A stretch of DNA of 15,597 bases from Mogibacterium sp. (GTDB taxonomy: Bacteria > Bacillota_A > Clostridia > Peptostreptococcales > Anaerovoracaceae): the NCBI GenBank assembly GCA_017469325.1, contig JAFUGO010000012.1:1-15597 (forward strand). The letters run 5' to 3'. Both the position numbers and the translations under genes were made by a program. Positions 6,810 through 13,651 of the stretch are shown here, one piece after another. How positions within the stretch are numbered: position 1 is the first letter of the stretch; every line of letters begins with the position of its first letter. The notes under the pieces were generated by a model. That model had not been told where the DNA came from. It was given only the letters and a program-made list of their open reading frames with translations, and did no database searches.

Positions 6810-7586
6810 TTATTTCGCCTTCCGGAACTCCGTACTGAAAGTCTTGTCGTAGAGCTTTGACTTTCCGTAATCCTCACCCGCGATGGCATCGCCAACCAGT
6901 ATGAGCGCGGTCTTAGTTGTGCCGTGCTCCTTCGCGACCGCTGCAAGCTCGGAAACCTTGCACCTGTAAAATTCCTCCTCAGGCCATGTAGCCTTATAGA
7001 TGATCGCTGCCGCGGTGTCCTCACTGTAACCTCCGGCGATCAGCCTTCTGCTGAGCTCTTCGATCATACCGGTGCTCAGGTAGATCGCCATCGAGGCGCC
7101 GTGAGCCGCCCAGCTTTCGATGCTTTCCTTCTCAGGGACCGCGGTCCTGCCCTCCATCCTCGTGATGACAAGCGACTGCGAGAGTCCCGGCAGTGTATAT
7201 TCAATATCCATAGCGGCCGCCGCGCCGAAGGCGGCCGATACTCCCGGGCAGGACTCATAGCTGATGCCGAGCCCGTCCAGAGTATCCATCTGCTCGCGCA
7301 CAGCTCCGTAAAGGCTCGGGTCACCTGTGTGGAGCCTGCAAACCGTCTTTCCCTCCGAAGCGGCGGCCTTCATCACATCGATCACCTCTTCGAGAGTCAT
7401 ATACGCGCTGTTGTGGACCTCCGCCCCCTCCTTCGCGTAGTCAAGGAGCGCAGGGTTCACCAGGGAGCCCGCATAAATGATCACATCAGCCTCGCCGATG
7501 AGCTTCATTCCTCTTACCGTGATGAGGTCCGCGGCGCCCGGTCCCGCGCCTACAAAATATACCTGTTTCTTTACTTCTTTTTTCAT
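6810..7586 (-). CDS. cbiF: Cobalt-precorrin-4 C11-methyltransferase
   Basis: CbiF methylates C11 of cobalt-precorrin-4 to give cobalt-precorrin-5A, the substrate of CbiG encoded next. The 258-residue protein shows the tetrapyrrole methyltransferase signature FVGAGPGAADLIT (11-23), the HTGDPSLYGA loop (86-95), PGVSAAFGAAAAM, and TLPGLSQSLVITRMEGRT, which is characteristic of CbiF/CobM. The start is the ATG at 7584-7586; the nearest purine-rich motif (AGGA) is 14 nt away, so its initiation signal is weak. A 307-bp non-coding, repeat-rich gap precedes it, the largest break in the cluster. Confidence 0.96.
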   Translation of the reverse strand: MKKEVKKQVYFVGAGPGAADLITVRGMKLIGEADVIIYAGSLVNPALLDYAKEGAEVHNSAYMTLEEVIDVMKAAASEGKTVCRLHTGDPSLYGAVREQMDTLDGLGISYESCPGVSAAFGAAAAMDIEYTLPGLSQSLVITRMEGRTAVPEKESIESWAAHGASMAIYLSTGMIEELSRRLIAGGYSEDTAAAIIYKATWPEEEFYRCKVSELAAVAKEHGTTKTALILVGDAIAGEDYGKSKLYDKTFSTEFRKAK

Positions 7587-7736
7587 GTTTCTGTAATTGA
7601 TCCTGCTGTTCTGCCGGAAGCTAATTGATTAAAGCAATGTTTGTTATTGCCTGACCTGATAAGTTGCATTCCTGAAGCTATAAATTTACCGGCCGTTTTT
7701 TCTGTTTTTATTGCTTAATGATCGTGTTGAGTGCTT

Positions 7737-7781
7737 CAGGCTATACAGATGCCTGGATCCCGGGAATAGCGTTATAGCTTA
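7737..7781. repeat. 64-bp-period palindromic repeat, copy 1
   Basis: This 45-bp unit matches copy 2 (7801-7845) at 42 positions, starting 64 bp apart. It contains GCTATA (7740-7745) facing TATAGC (7773-7778), CAGGC/GCCTG (7737-7741 with 7751-7755), and a central palindrome TCCCGGGA. On the cbi transcript it could fold as an outer GCUAUA/UAUAGC stem or a CAGGC/GCCUG stem, which exclude each other. Confidence 0.85.
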
Positions 7782-7800
7782 TTGCTACATTTGGCCACTC

Positions 7801-7845
7801 CAGGCTATACAGATGCCTGCACCCCGGGGATAGCGTTATAGCTTA
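7801..7845. repeat. 64-bp-period palindromic repeat, copy 2
   Basis: This unit differs from copy 1 at three bases. Two of these turn the central TCCCGGGA into CCCCGGGG, so symmetry is kept by a paired change. The 19 bp between the copies is not repeated after copy 2. A third GCTATAC occurs exactly 64 bp further on (7868), next to the 3' end of cbiD, and looks like a worn third unit. Confidence 0.85.
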
Positions 7846-7884
7846 AAGATAACTTTTTTATATGAAAGCTATACACAAGGCCGT

Positions 7885-7902
7885 CGGCTATATCTATAGC
7901 CG
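7885..7902. repeat. Palindrome overlapping the cbiD stop codon
   Basis: CGGCTATA, two bases, then TATAGCCG form a perfect 8-bp inverted repeat. It covers the TAG stop of cbiD (7894-7896) and its last two codons, and shares the GCTATA word with the adjacent repeat array. Confidence 0.7.
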
Positions 7903-9027
7903 GTCATTCCAGATATCCCGGTTTTCTTCTATCATTGCGAGGGCTCCTTCGCTGGCGGCGATAAGCCCGTTCTCTTTCGTGTACATTATGCATTCGATCC
8001 GGAGGTCTTCGCCTGCGCGCCTCCTGAGGCAGGCAATTATGCTGTCCATCAGTCTTCGTGCCACCCGTTCAAAGAGGTCTCCGCAGGATGCTTCCTTTAT
8101 CTTTTTGAATGCTTCCTCTGTCGTGAGTGAGCCGAGGATCCCGAGTATGAGATCTGTGCCTGCGCCTTCCCTTGCGGCCGCGGCTGCGATGATCTCCATG
8201 CGTCCGTCGGCCTCTCTTGAGTGGGTGTTCATGATCCCGCCGGCCACCTTTACCAGCTTGCCCGCGTGACCAGTGAGCAGCATGCCCTCAAAGCCGAGCT
8301 CATTCACCATGTCGACCGTGAGTCCTATGTAGTTGCTGCACTTGACGCTGCGGTCGAGGTCCATGCCGTAGGTCTCTCTCATAAAGTCGAGACCGTAGTT
8401 GCCCGGCGAGACAAAGGCTATGCTGTTGCCTTCCGCCTTCTTCTGGCTGAGCTCCACCCTGATCGTGTCAGTCAGGGCTTTCTCGCTCATCGGCTCCACG
8501 ACGCCCGAGGTGCCTATTATGGAAATGCCGCCCTCTATCCCGAGCCTCGGATTGAAGGTGTGCGAGGCGATCTCCTCACCTTCCGGAACGGATATGATCA
8601 CCGAGAATCCGCCTTTATGATCAAAGGCCGAAGCGACCTCTGTGACCTCCTGCCTGATCATGGCGCGCGGAACGGAATTGATAGCGGCGCTTCCTACAGG
8701 CTGGTCGAGCCCCGGTCTTGTGACACGTCCGACGCCTTCGCCTCCGTCGATGCTTATTCCCTCTTCATCGGCAAGGCAGACCTTTGCGTATATTAGAGCC
8801 CCGGTCGTTACGTCCGGGTCGTCCCCGCCGTCCTTTCTGACCGCGCAGCTCACAAAGCCCGGGCCTCTTTGGATGTCCAGTATCTTCGCATCAAAAGAGC
8901 TGCCCTTCGGCGTCGTTATGGTCATATTCTCTTTGACGCCGCCGGAAAGCAGCATGTACGCGGCAGCCTTTGCCGCCGCAGCAGCGCAGCTGCCGGTCGT
9001 GAATCCGCTTCTTAGCTCTTTTTTCAT
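7894..9027 (-). CDS. cbiD: Cobalt-precorrin-5B C1-methyltransferase
   Basis: CbiD methylates C1 of cobalt-precorrin-5B to give cobalt-precorrin-6A. It is a fold unrelated to the other corrin methyltransferases and specific to the anaerobic route. The 377-residue length is typical. The N-terminus LRSGFTTGSCAAAAAKAAA (residues 5-23) is the family signature. Further conserved segments are GEGVGRVTRPGLDQPVG, GTSGVVEPMSEKAL and GHAGKLVKVAGGIMNTHS. The ATG at 9025-9027 has AGGA 6 nt upstream. A 70-bp spacer separates it from cbiC. Its 3' end runs into palindromic repeats. Confidence 0.97.
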   Translation of the reverse strand: MKKELRSGFTTGSCAAAAAKAAAYMLLSGGVKENMTITTPKGSSFDAKILDIQRGPGFVSCAVRKDGGDDPDVTTGALIYAKVCLADEEGISIDGGEGVGRVTRPGLDQPVGSAAINSVPRAMIRQEVTEVASAFDHKGGFSVIISVPEGEEIASHTFNPRLGIEGGISIIGTSGVVEPMSEKALTDTIRVELSQKKAEGNSIAFVSPGNYGLDFMRETYGMDLDRSVKCSNYIGLTVDMVNELGFEGMLLTGHAGKLVKVAGGIMNTHSREADGRMEIIAAAAAREGAGTDLILGILGSLTTEEAFKKIKEASCGDLFERVARRLMDSIIACLRRRAGEDLRIECIMYTKENGLIAASEGALAMIEENRDIWNDRL

Positions 9028-9097
9028 CTGCGTTCCTGATAACTGAATCTTGGATCCGGATCCTTGATTCTGGATCTTTATGTTTATTCCTTAGCCT
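9028..9097. other. Spacer between cbiC and cbiD with BamHI-type palindrome
   Basis: The spacer contains the 12-bp palindrome GGATCCGGATCC (9052-9063) and an imperfect direct repeat, TGAATCTTGGATC (9044-9056) and TGATTCTGGATC (9065-9076). No U-run follows, so it is not a canonical terminator. The cbiD ribosome binding site is at its left end. Confidence 0.5.
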
Positions 9098-9733
9098 TTA
9101 CATGGTATACAGCAATGCGTTCACTATTGCTGCGGCAACATTGCTGCCGCCCTTACGCCCGCGGTTTATGATATGCGGTATGTCCGTCTCCATGATGAGC
9201 TCCTTGGCCTCGACCACATTCACGAAGCCGACCGGCACGCCAATGACGAAGTCGGGCGTGTAGATGCCGCTGTCATACATCTCTCTCAGCGTGATCAGGG
9301 CTGTCGGGGCGTTTCCTATAGCGAAGATGGTCCTGCGCCCGGACTCCATCGCGTCCTTTGCGGCGTGCTCCATGCTTACCGAAGCCCTGGTGATGTCCCT
9401 TTCCTTCGCCTCGGCAGCGACATCAGGGTCCGCCATGTAGCAGCGGGCCTCGCCGCCGAAAGACGCGAGCCTCTTTTTGTTGATGCCCGTGAGTGCCATG
9501 TTGGTATCTGTGACTATATCGGCGCCCGCGCGTATGAGCTCCCTCGCTTTTTGGACGGCATCTTCGGAGAAGATCAGCGTATGAGCGTAATCGAAATCGG
9601 CAGAAGTGTGTATCGCCCTTCTGATGATCAGGTCCTTCTCTTTGTCGAGGACTATGCCCCTGTCCGCGAGCTCCTCAGCAATGATCTCAAAGCTGCGGGC
9701 CTCTATGTCTCCGGGCTTTACGTGTTCCGTCAT
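9098..9733 (-). CDS. cbiC: Cobalt-precorrin-8 methylmutase
   Basis: CbiC moves the methyl group from C11 to C12, converting cobalt-precorrin-8 to cobyrinate. The 211-residue length is normal. The proposed catalytic histidine is H42 in IIRRAIHTSADFDYAHTL, and the family motifs TDTNMALTGINK, GNAPTAL, GVPVGFVNVVEAKE and GRKGGSNVAAAIVNALL are all present. The ATG overlaps the cobD stop as ATGA. It sits at the boundary between nucleotide-loop genes (upstream) and ring-building genes (downstream). Confidence 0.97.
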   Translation of the reverse strand: MTEHVKPGDIEARSFEIIAEELADRGIVLDKEKDLIIRRAIHTSADFDYAHTLIFSEDAVQKARELIRAGADIVTDTNMALTGINKKRLASFGGEARCYMADPDVAAEAKERDITRASVSMEHAAKDAMESGRRTIFAIGNAPTALITLREMYDSGIYTPDFVIGVPVGFVNVVEAKELIMETDIPHIINRGRKGGSNVAAAIVNALLYTM

Positions 9734-10785
9734 ATGACCTCTCCGATCGCATTCACAAGTTTTATATTGTCTTCGTGTCCGCGGACTGCAACTCTGAAGT
9801 ACGAATCGTCAAGTCCGCTGAAGTTGGCGCATCTTCTTATGAGTATGCCCTTTGCCAGGAGATTCTCATACAGCCCCGGCCGGGATCTTAAAAGCAGATA
9901 GTTTGTGTCGCTCGGGAATACCTTTATCCCGAGCTTTCTGAGCTCGTCCGCCAGATAAGCGCGCTCTTCTTCAATGAGCTTCACCGACTCTTTGAGGAAC
10001 CCGTCCGTGTCCGCGCTCACCGCCGCGCATCCCGCTCTCTGAGCCATCAGCGAGACGTTCCACTCGGGGAGCTGCCTGCGTATCATTTCGCGGAGCCCGC
10101 TGTCCATGCAGACTGCGTATCCCAGGCGAATCGCCGGAAGAGCGAATGTTTTTGTCAGTGCCCTGAGATGGATGGCCTTATCATCTTCAGCCGGGACCTC
10201 AGTCCCGCGCGCTGTAAGCGGCAGAAAGCACTCGTCGATCACGAGGCAGATATCCATCTCTCTGCACTTTTTCTTTATGTCATCCAGTAGCTCATCATCT
10301 ATGAGCCCTCCGTTCGGATTGTTCGGGTTGCCGAGGAATACCATGTCAGGGCCGGAGTCGAGTCTATCCAGTATCGAGCCGGTAAGCGCGAAGCCGTCCT
10401 CCTCTTTCAGTTGGTGCTCCTCAATGACCGCATCCGACGCGCCGAGAGCCACTCTGTATCCCGCATAGCACGGGGATGTTATGAGTGCTTTCTTTGGCCT
10501 TAGCGCATGGACCGCCGCCATGATAAGCTCCGATGCTCCGTTGCCGCAGATGACCGAGTCAGCGTCCACGCCGTCCATTGCAGCGATCGCATTTCGCAGG
10601 TCGAGCTGCTCATGATCCGGGTACTGCCTGAGGTCATCCGCCGCGACGGTGCAGGCCGCCTTTATCCTCTCCGGGATCTCCGACGGATTGAGGTTCACTG
10701 AAAAATCCAGCTCTACATTATTTCTGTAGACATCTCCTCCGTGAAGGGCTTCTATGCAGTTTTGATCCCTGGGTTCCGCCGTCAT
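9730..10785 (-). CDS. cobD: L-threonine-O-3-phosphate decarboxylase (Salmonella-type CobD)
   Basis: This is a PLP enzyme of aminotransferase fold I that decarboxylates threonine phosphate to (R)-1-amino-2-propanol phosphate, the linker used by CbiB next door. It has 351 residues. Landmarks are HGGDVYRN (15-22), DFSVNLNPSEIP, GNPNNPNGG (152-160), VIDECF (182-187) and the PLP lysine K212 in LTKTFALPAIRLGY. I chose the ATG at 10785 because it overlaps the cbiB stop as ATGA, has GGCGG 7 nt upstream, and the protein then begins near the family start. An ATG at 10821 lacks any Shine-Dalgarno and would add 12 unrelated residues. Confidence 0.95.
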   Translation of the reverse strand: MTAEPRDQNCIEALHGGDVYRNNVELDFSVNLNPSEIPERIKAACTVAADDLRQYPDHEQLDLRNAIAAMDGVDADSVICGNGASELIMAAVHALRPKKALITSPCYAGYRVALGASDAVIEEHQLKEEDGFALTGSILDRLDSGPDMVFLGNPNNPNGGLIDDELLDDIKKKCREMDICLVIDECFLPLTARGTEVPAEDDKAIHLRALTKTFALPAIRLGYAVCMDSGLREMIRRQLPEWNVSLMAQRAGCAAVSADTDGFLKESVKLIEEERAYLADELRKLGIKVFPSDTNYLLLRSRPGLYENLLAKGILIRRCANFSGLDDSYFRVAVRGHEDNIKLVNAIGEVI

Positions 10786-11789
10786 AAACAAACCGCCATC
10801 GCTATCAGACAAATGATCCATCCCATAAAGGACGCAGCCGTGACGAGGCTGTTTGTCCTCTTTATATCTTCGAATTCCACCGGCCTGGTGTCATCGCCGA
10901 TGTACGGCTTCTCAACCAGTTTGCCGAAGTAATAATTGCTTCCCGCAAGTCTTATGCCCAAAGCTCCTGCGACCACGCTCTCCGTCTGAGCGGCATTCGG
11001 GCTCTTGTGCCTGCGCCTGTCGCGCTTCCATATCCTGAACGCCTTGTCGACGTTGTAGTCACCGCCCATGATCGCGCATGCTCCGAGGAGCAGCAGAGCG
11101 CTGAACCTTGAAGGTATGTAGTTGGCCACGTCGTCCAGCTTTGCCGCCGGGGTGCCGAACCACATGTATCTGTCGTTCTTATATCCGACCATGGAATCCA
11201 TGGTGTTGATCGCTTTGTATGCCAGGCCCAGGACCGGACCGCCTATCGCCGTATAGACCATCGGAGCGATGACGCCGTCCGAGAAGTTCTCGGCGACTGT
11301 CTCGACTGCGGCCTTCGTGATGCCGGTCTCATCGAGAGGCTCCGTGTCACGGCCGACTATCATGGATACGAACTTTCTGGCTAATCTTACATTGCCTCTC
11401 TTGAGGTAGTTGTAGACCTTCATGCTCTCGCGCCTCAGGCTGGTGAGAGCCATGAGGTAGCATGTGAGTATCGCTTCGATCGCTATGCCCGCGACAGGAT
11501 GAAGCGTGTAAGCGCCGAACATGACAGCGTAAGTGCAGCCGGCAGTCAGCGCAATCACTACGAGGACGAGCACCGTGCCTTTTATCCGCTCCGCTTTTTT
11601 ATTCCGCCTGTATGGATCCTTTCTGCTCTCGGGAATGTCTCCGAGAAGAGCCTTGTCGAGGGCCCCTATGAGTCTACCTATCCACCTTATCGGATGGGGT
11701 ATATTGTGGGGGTCTCCAATCACCAGATCCATTACGAAGCCCGCCGCAAAAGCGATCATATGATATTGCAGCAAGGATGTTACCCTCAT
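10782..11789 (-). CDS. cbiB: Adenosylcobinamide-phosphate synthase, membrane protein
   Basis: CbiB joins aminopropanol phosphate to adenosylcobyric acid. The 335-residue protein has several hydrophobic segments, including residues 11-23, a long stretch after the basic RRNKKAERIKG segment, and the C-terminal tail. Family motifs are DLVIGDPHNIPHPIRWIGR (21-39), ETVAENFSDGVIAPMVYTA, INTMDSMVGYKNDRYMWFG and AKLDDVANYIPSRFSALLL. Two adjacent ATGs (11792, 11789) follow a GGAGG; spacing favours the second (6 nt). A third ATG at 11759 would start right at the conserved region, but I see no good ribosome site for it. Any of these starts lies well inside the upstream phosphatase gene, an overlap of 86-119 bp. 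Confidence 0.94.
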   Translation of the reverse strand: MRVTSLLQYHMIAFAAGFVMDLVIGDPHNIPHPIRWIGRLIGALDKALLGDIPESRKDPYRRNKKAERIKGTVLVLVVIALTAGCTYAVMFGAYTLHPVAGIAIEAILTCYLMALTSLRRESMKVYNYLKRGNVRLARKFVSMIVGRDTEPLDETGITKAAVETVAENFSDGVIAPMVYTAIGGPVLGLAYKAINTMDSMVGYKNDRYMWFGTPAAKLDDVANYIPSRFSALLLLGACAIMGGDYNVDKAFRIWKRDRRRHKSPNAAQTESVVAGALGIRLAGSNYYFGKLVEKPYIGDDTRPVEFEDIKRTNSLVTAASFMGWIICLIAMAVCL

Positions 11790-12339
11790 CATCCACCTCC
11801 AGATCTATCTCGTAGCCCGCGCCGTTCGGCAAATTGAAATTGAAGTAATCTTCATGAGTCAGAAAATGCATCAGCGACATGATGGTCCCGCCGTGAGCCA
11901 CTACATAGACGGTCTCGGCTCCCTCTGCGGCCGCTTTCTTCATGGCTTCCCTGAAGCCCGCGCCGGTCCTCTTCATGAAGCCGTCAAGGCTGTCGCCGCC
12001 CGGTATCCCGGACCTTCCGCCGCTGTCCAGCCACGCCTGATATTCAGGGTCGCCGTCGAGCTCTTTGTGGTTCTTTCCCTCAAAGATGCCGAAGTCCATC
12101 TCCTTAAGTTCTTCTATGATCTCGGGTTTTTTGCCGGGGAGCATTATTGAAGCCGTCTCTACCGCGCGCTTCATGGGACTTGTGAACAGCATGGCTCCTC
12201 CGGGCACACCGTCTATACTAATGAGCCTTGCGCGCCCCTCTTCCGACAGAGGCTCATCCGTGCGGCAGCCGTTGAAGTTGAGGGACTTATTGCCCTCCGT
12301 TATTCCGTGTCTTATAAGATAGCATTTGATCTTTCTCAT
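11674..12339 (-). CDS. cobC: Histidine phosphatase, probable alpha-ribazole-5'-phosphate phosphatase (CobC-like)
   Basis: A 221-residue member of the phosphoglycerate mutase-like histidine phosphatase superfamily. The phosphohistidine motif LIRHG has H11, followed by SPMKRAVETA (R58), the acid residue in KEMDFGIFEGK (E80), and VAHGG (H149). In this operon the likely role is removal of the 5' phosphate from alpha-ribazole phosphate or adenosylcobalamin phosphate; the superfamily alone would not prove this. The ATG at 12339 is 17 bp after the cobS stop with AAGGA upstream; a longer in-frame start inside cobS was rejected. The last ~26 residues look unlike the family and coincide with the overlap with cbiB. 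Confidence 0.88.
   Translation of the reverse strand: MRKIKCYLIRHGITEGNKSLNFNGCRTDEPLSEEGRARLISIDGVPGGAMLFTSPMKRAVETASIMLPGKKPEIIEELKEMDFGIFEGKNHKELDGDPEYQAWLDSGGRSGIPGGDSLDGFMKRTGAGFREAMKKAAAEGAETVYVVAHGGTIMSLMHFLTHEDYFNFNLPNGAGYEIDLEVDDEGNILAAISYDRFCGGLRNGSGDWRPPQYTPSDKVDR
11796..11800 (-). promoter_or_regulatory. Internal ribosome binding site for cbiB
   Basis: GGAGG on the minus strand, inside the phosphatase coding sequence, 3 nt before the first and 6 nt before the second of two adjacent ATGs. Spacing supports initiation at 11789. Confidence 0.6.
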
Positions 12340-12356
12340 AATAATCTTTCCTTGTA

Positions 12357-13142
12357 TCAGCCGGCGATCAGCGCGCAGACAGCCGCGCCCGCAGCAATCG
12401 CCGCTTCGCAAACAACTACAAAGTATCCGGCCGTATCACCCGTGATGCCGCCGAACTCCTTATAGCTCAAGTGCTTATACCACGCAAAGATGAGCACCGC
12501 CGCGATCACCGTGCCGATGCCCGCCGGCCACGCGAACCATGTCATGGCCATTGCCGAAGCCGCGATGAACAGGAACGCGAATACGAGATTTACCCTGCGC
12601 CCGTCCGCCGCTGACTCAGCTTCATTATACAACATGCCCTCCTTCTTTGCCGACCTGAACGTGAGCACGGAGACCGCGCTCATGCCCCTTGCCAGCATAA
12701 AGCCTAAAGCGATGCTGATCATGAGTCCTTCGGCCATTCCGGAATCGAGCACGATGATGAGTGACGCGATGTATATGAGTCCGCATATCGCCAGTCTTAT
12801 CACCGCAAACGCTCCGATGTGCGGGTCCTTGAGTATGGCGAGCTTTTCTTCTTTGCTTTTAAACGAGCTGACAGCGTCCGAGACGTCCATGAAGCCGTCG
12901 GCGTGGAATCCTCCCGTAATGATGAGCGGAACCGCCGTCAGTATGAGCGCGGCCGCGGCCGAAGGGACTTCAAAGTGCGCGCAGAGCCTGAACACGGCAA
13001 AGAACACAGCGCCTATAACAGCGCCGACCAGCGGAAAAGCAGCCATGCCGTACTTCATGTCGTCTTCTTCCCATTCGAAGTGCGGGACCGGTATTCTCGA
13101 GTACAGCCCGAAGGCCGCGCCTATCGTTCTTAAAAGTCTCAT
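12357..13142 (-). CDS. cobS: Adenosylcobinamide-GDP ribazoletransferase (cobalamin synthase), membrane protein
   Basis: CobS joins adenosylcobinamide-GDP to alpha-ribazole (phosphate) at the membrane, the last assembly step. The 261-residue protein is strongly hydrophobic with multiple transmembrane segments. The N-terminal YSRIPVP (14-20) and the acidic motif GGFHADGFMDVSDA (77-90), followed by ILKDPHIGAFAV (103-114), are diagnostic; the aspartates probably bind Mg. The start is the ATG at 13142, which shares one base with the cobU stop (TGATG) and has AGGA 6 nt upstream. An in-frame TTG lies just before it and was not chosen. Confidence 0.96.
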   Translation of the reverse strand: MRLLRTIGAAFGLYSRIPVPHFEWEEDDMKYGMAAFPLVGAVIGAVFFAVFRLCAHFEVPSAAAALILTAVPLIITGGFHADGFMDVSDAVSSFKSKEEKLAILKDPHIGAFAVIRLAICGLIYIASLIIVLDSGMAEGLMISIALGFMLARGMSAVSVLTFRSAKKEGMLYNEAESAADGRRVNLVFAFLFIAASAMAMTWFAWPAGIGTVIAAVLIFAWYKHLSYKEFGGITGDTAGYFVVVCEAAIAAGAAVCALIAG

Positions 13143-13651
13143 CAACTGTCCTGTTTTTCTATGTATATCGTTTTATCTGCCTTTTCGCTGAGCATCCCGT
13201 TGATCACATCCATGGTCTGTATGTACATCGATGTGTCAGGGTCGTAATCGTCTTTTGGTTCAAAATGGTTGCTGACCACTATGAGATCCTTCACCTTTGC
13301 GCTCAGACTGAGCACATCCGCGGTGAGCTTTGCGGCCGTCTCTTCAGAGTCCGTATGCCTTTCAAACAGCTCGTTCGCGACGAGGTTAGACAGGCATTCG
13401 AGGAGGACCGTCTTATTCTCCGCATTCTCAGTGCCGTCGAGTGCCCCGGCGATATCAAAAGGAGCCTCGATGGTATCGAAGCCTTTTCCGCTCCGCATCT
13501 CCCGGTGCCTCCGGATCCTCTCTTCGCCTTCATCCCCGTAAGGGATCATGGTCGCGAGATATATCCTCCCGCCCGGTCCGGAGATCTGAAGCGCAAGTTC
13601 TTCGGCGGCTGCCGATTTGCCGCTGTCCGGATAACCTACGATGAGTATCAT
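13142..13651 (-). CDS. cobU: Adenosylcobinamide kinase / adenosylcobinamide-phosphate guanylyltransferase, divergent
   Basis: CobU phosphorylates adenosylcobinamide (salvage) and guanylylates adenosylcobinamide phosphate. The 169-residue protein is slightly short. A P-loop GYPDSGKS (6-13) replaces the usual GGARSGKS. The segment YLATMIPYGDEGEERIRRHREMR (31-53) keeps the guanylyl-accepting histidine (H49), and VLLECLSNLVANELF matches the middle of the family. The C-terminal part is divergent: VSNHFEPKDDYDPDTSMYIQ (127-146) stands where most homologues have VSNEVG-GIVP and a RxFRD motif, although the following VINGMLSEKADK fits LNQxLAxxAD. Operon position makes the assignment secure. The ATG overlaps the cobT stop by one base (TAATG). 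Confidence 0.88.
   Translation of the reverse strand: MILIVGYPDSGKSAAAEELALQISGPGGRIYLATMIPYGDEGEERIRRHREMRSGKGFDTIEAPFDIAGALDGTENAENKTVLLECLSNLVANELFERHTDSEETAAKLTADVLSLSAKVKDLIVVSNHFEPKDDYDPDTSMYIQTMDVINGMLSEKADKTIYIEKQDS

Larger units (their letters stand above)
7587..7893. other. 307-bp non-coding gap between cbiD and cbiF
   Basis: No convincing gene was seen on either strand. The stretch is visibly more AT-rich than the genes around it. It holds a 64-bp-period palindromic repeat (7737-7845, third remnant near 7865), the hexamer GCTATA or its complement eight times between 7677 and 7900, an inverted repeat CCTGAAGC/GCTTCAGG (7671-7678 with 7733-7740), and another, TTAAAGCAAT/ATTGCTTAA (7629-7638 with 7710-7718). 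I found no cobalamin riboswitch B12 box, no clear minus-strand promoter, and no hairpin followed by a U-run that would end transcription toward cbiF. Confidence 0.7.

Noticed and set aside
7737..7845. CRISPR or insertion-sequence ends
   Set aside because: Only two clear units with one 19-bp intervening stretch, no transposase, no target duplication seen.
7840..7860. Terminator formed by the copy 2 hairpin and a T-run (plus strand)
   Set aside because: The T-run starts about 10 nt after the stem and is on the strand opposite to all genes; for the cbi transcript it would be an A-run ahead of the hairpin.
7587..7893. Cobalamin riboswitch in the cbiD-cbiF gap
   Set aside because: The gap is long enough and the context fits, but I could not find the B12 box or the other conserved core segments on the minus strand. 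A GGCCACTCC on the plus strand is antisense and isolated.
12340..12411. Longer phosphatase start inside cobS
   Set aside because: The extra residues have no family similarity, and the ATG at 12339 has a proper ribosome site just after the cobS stop.
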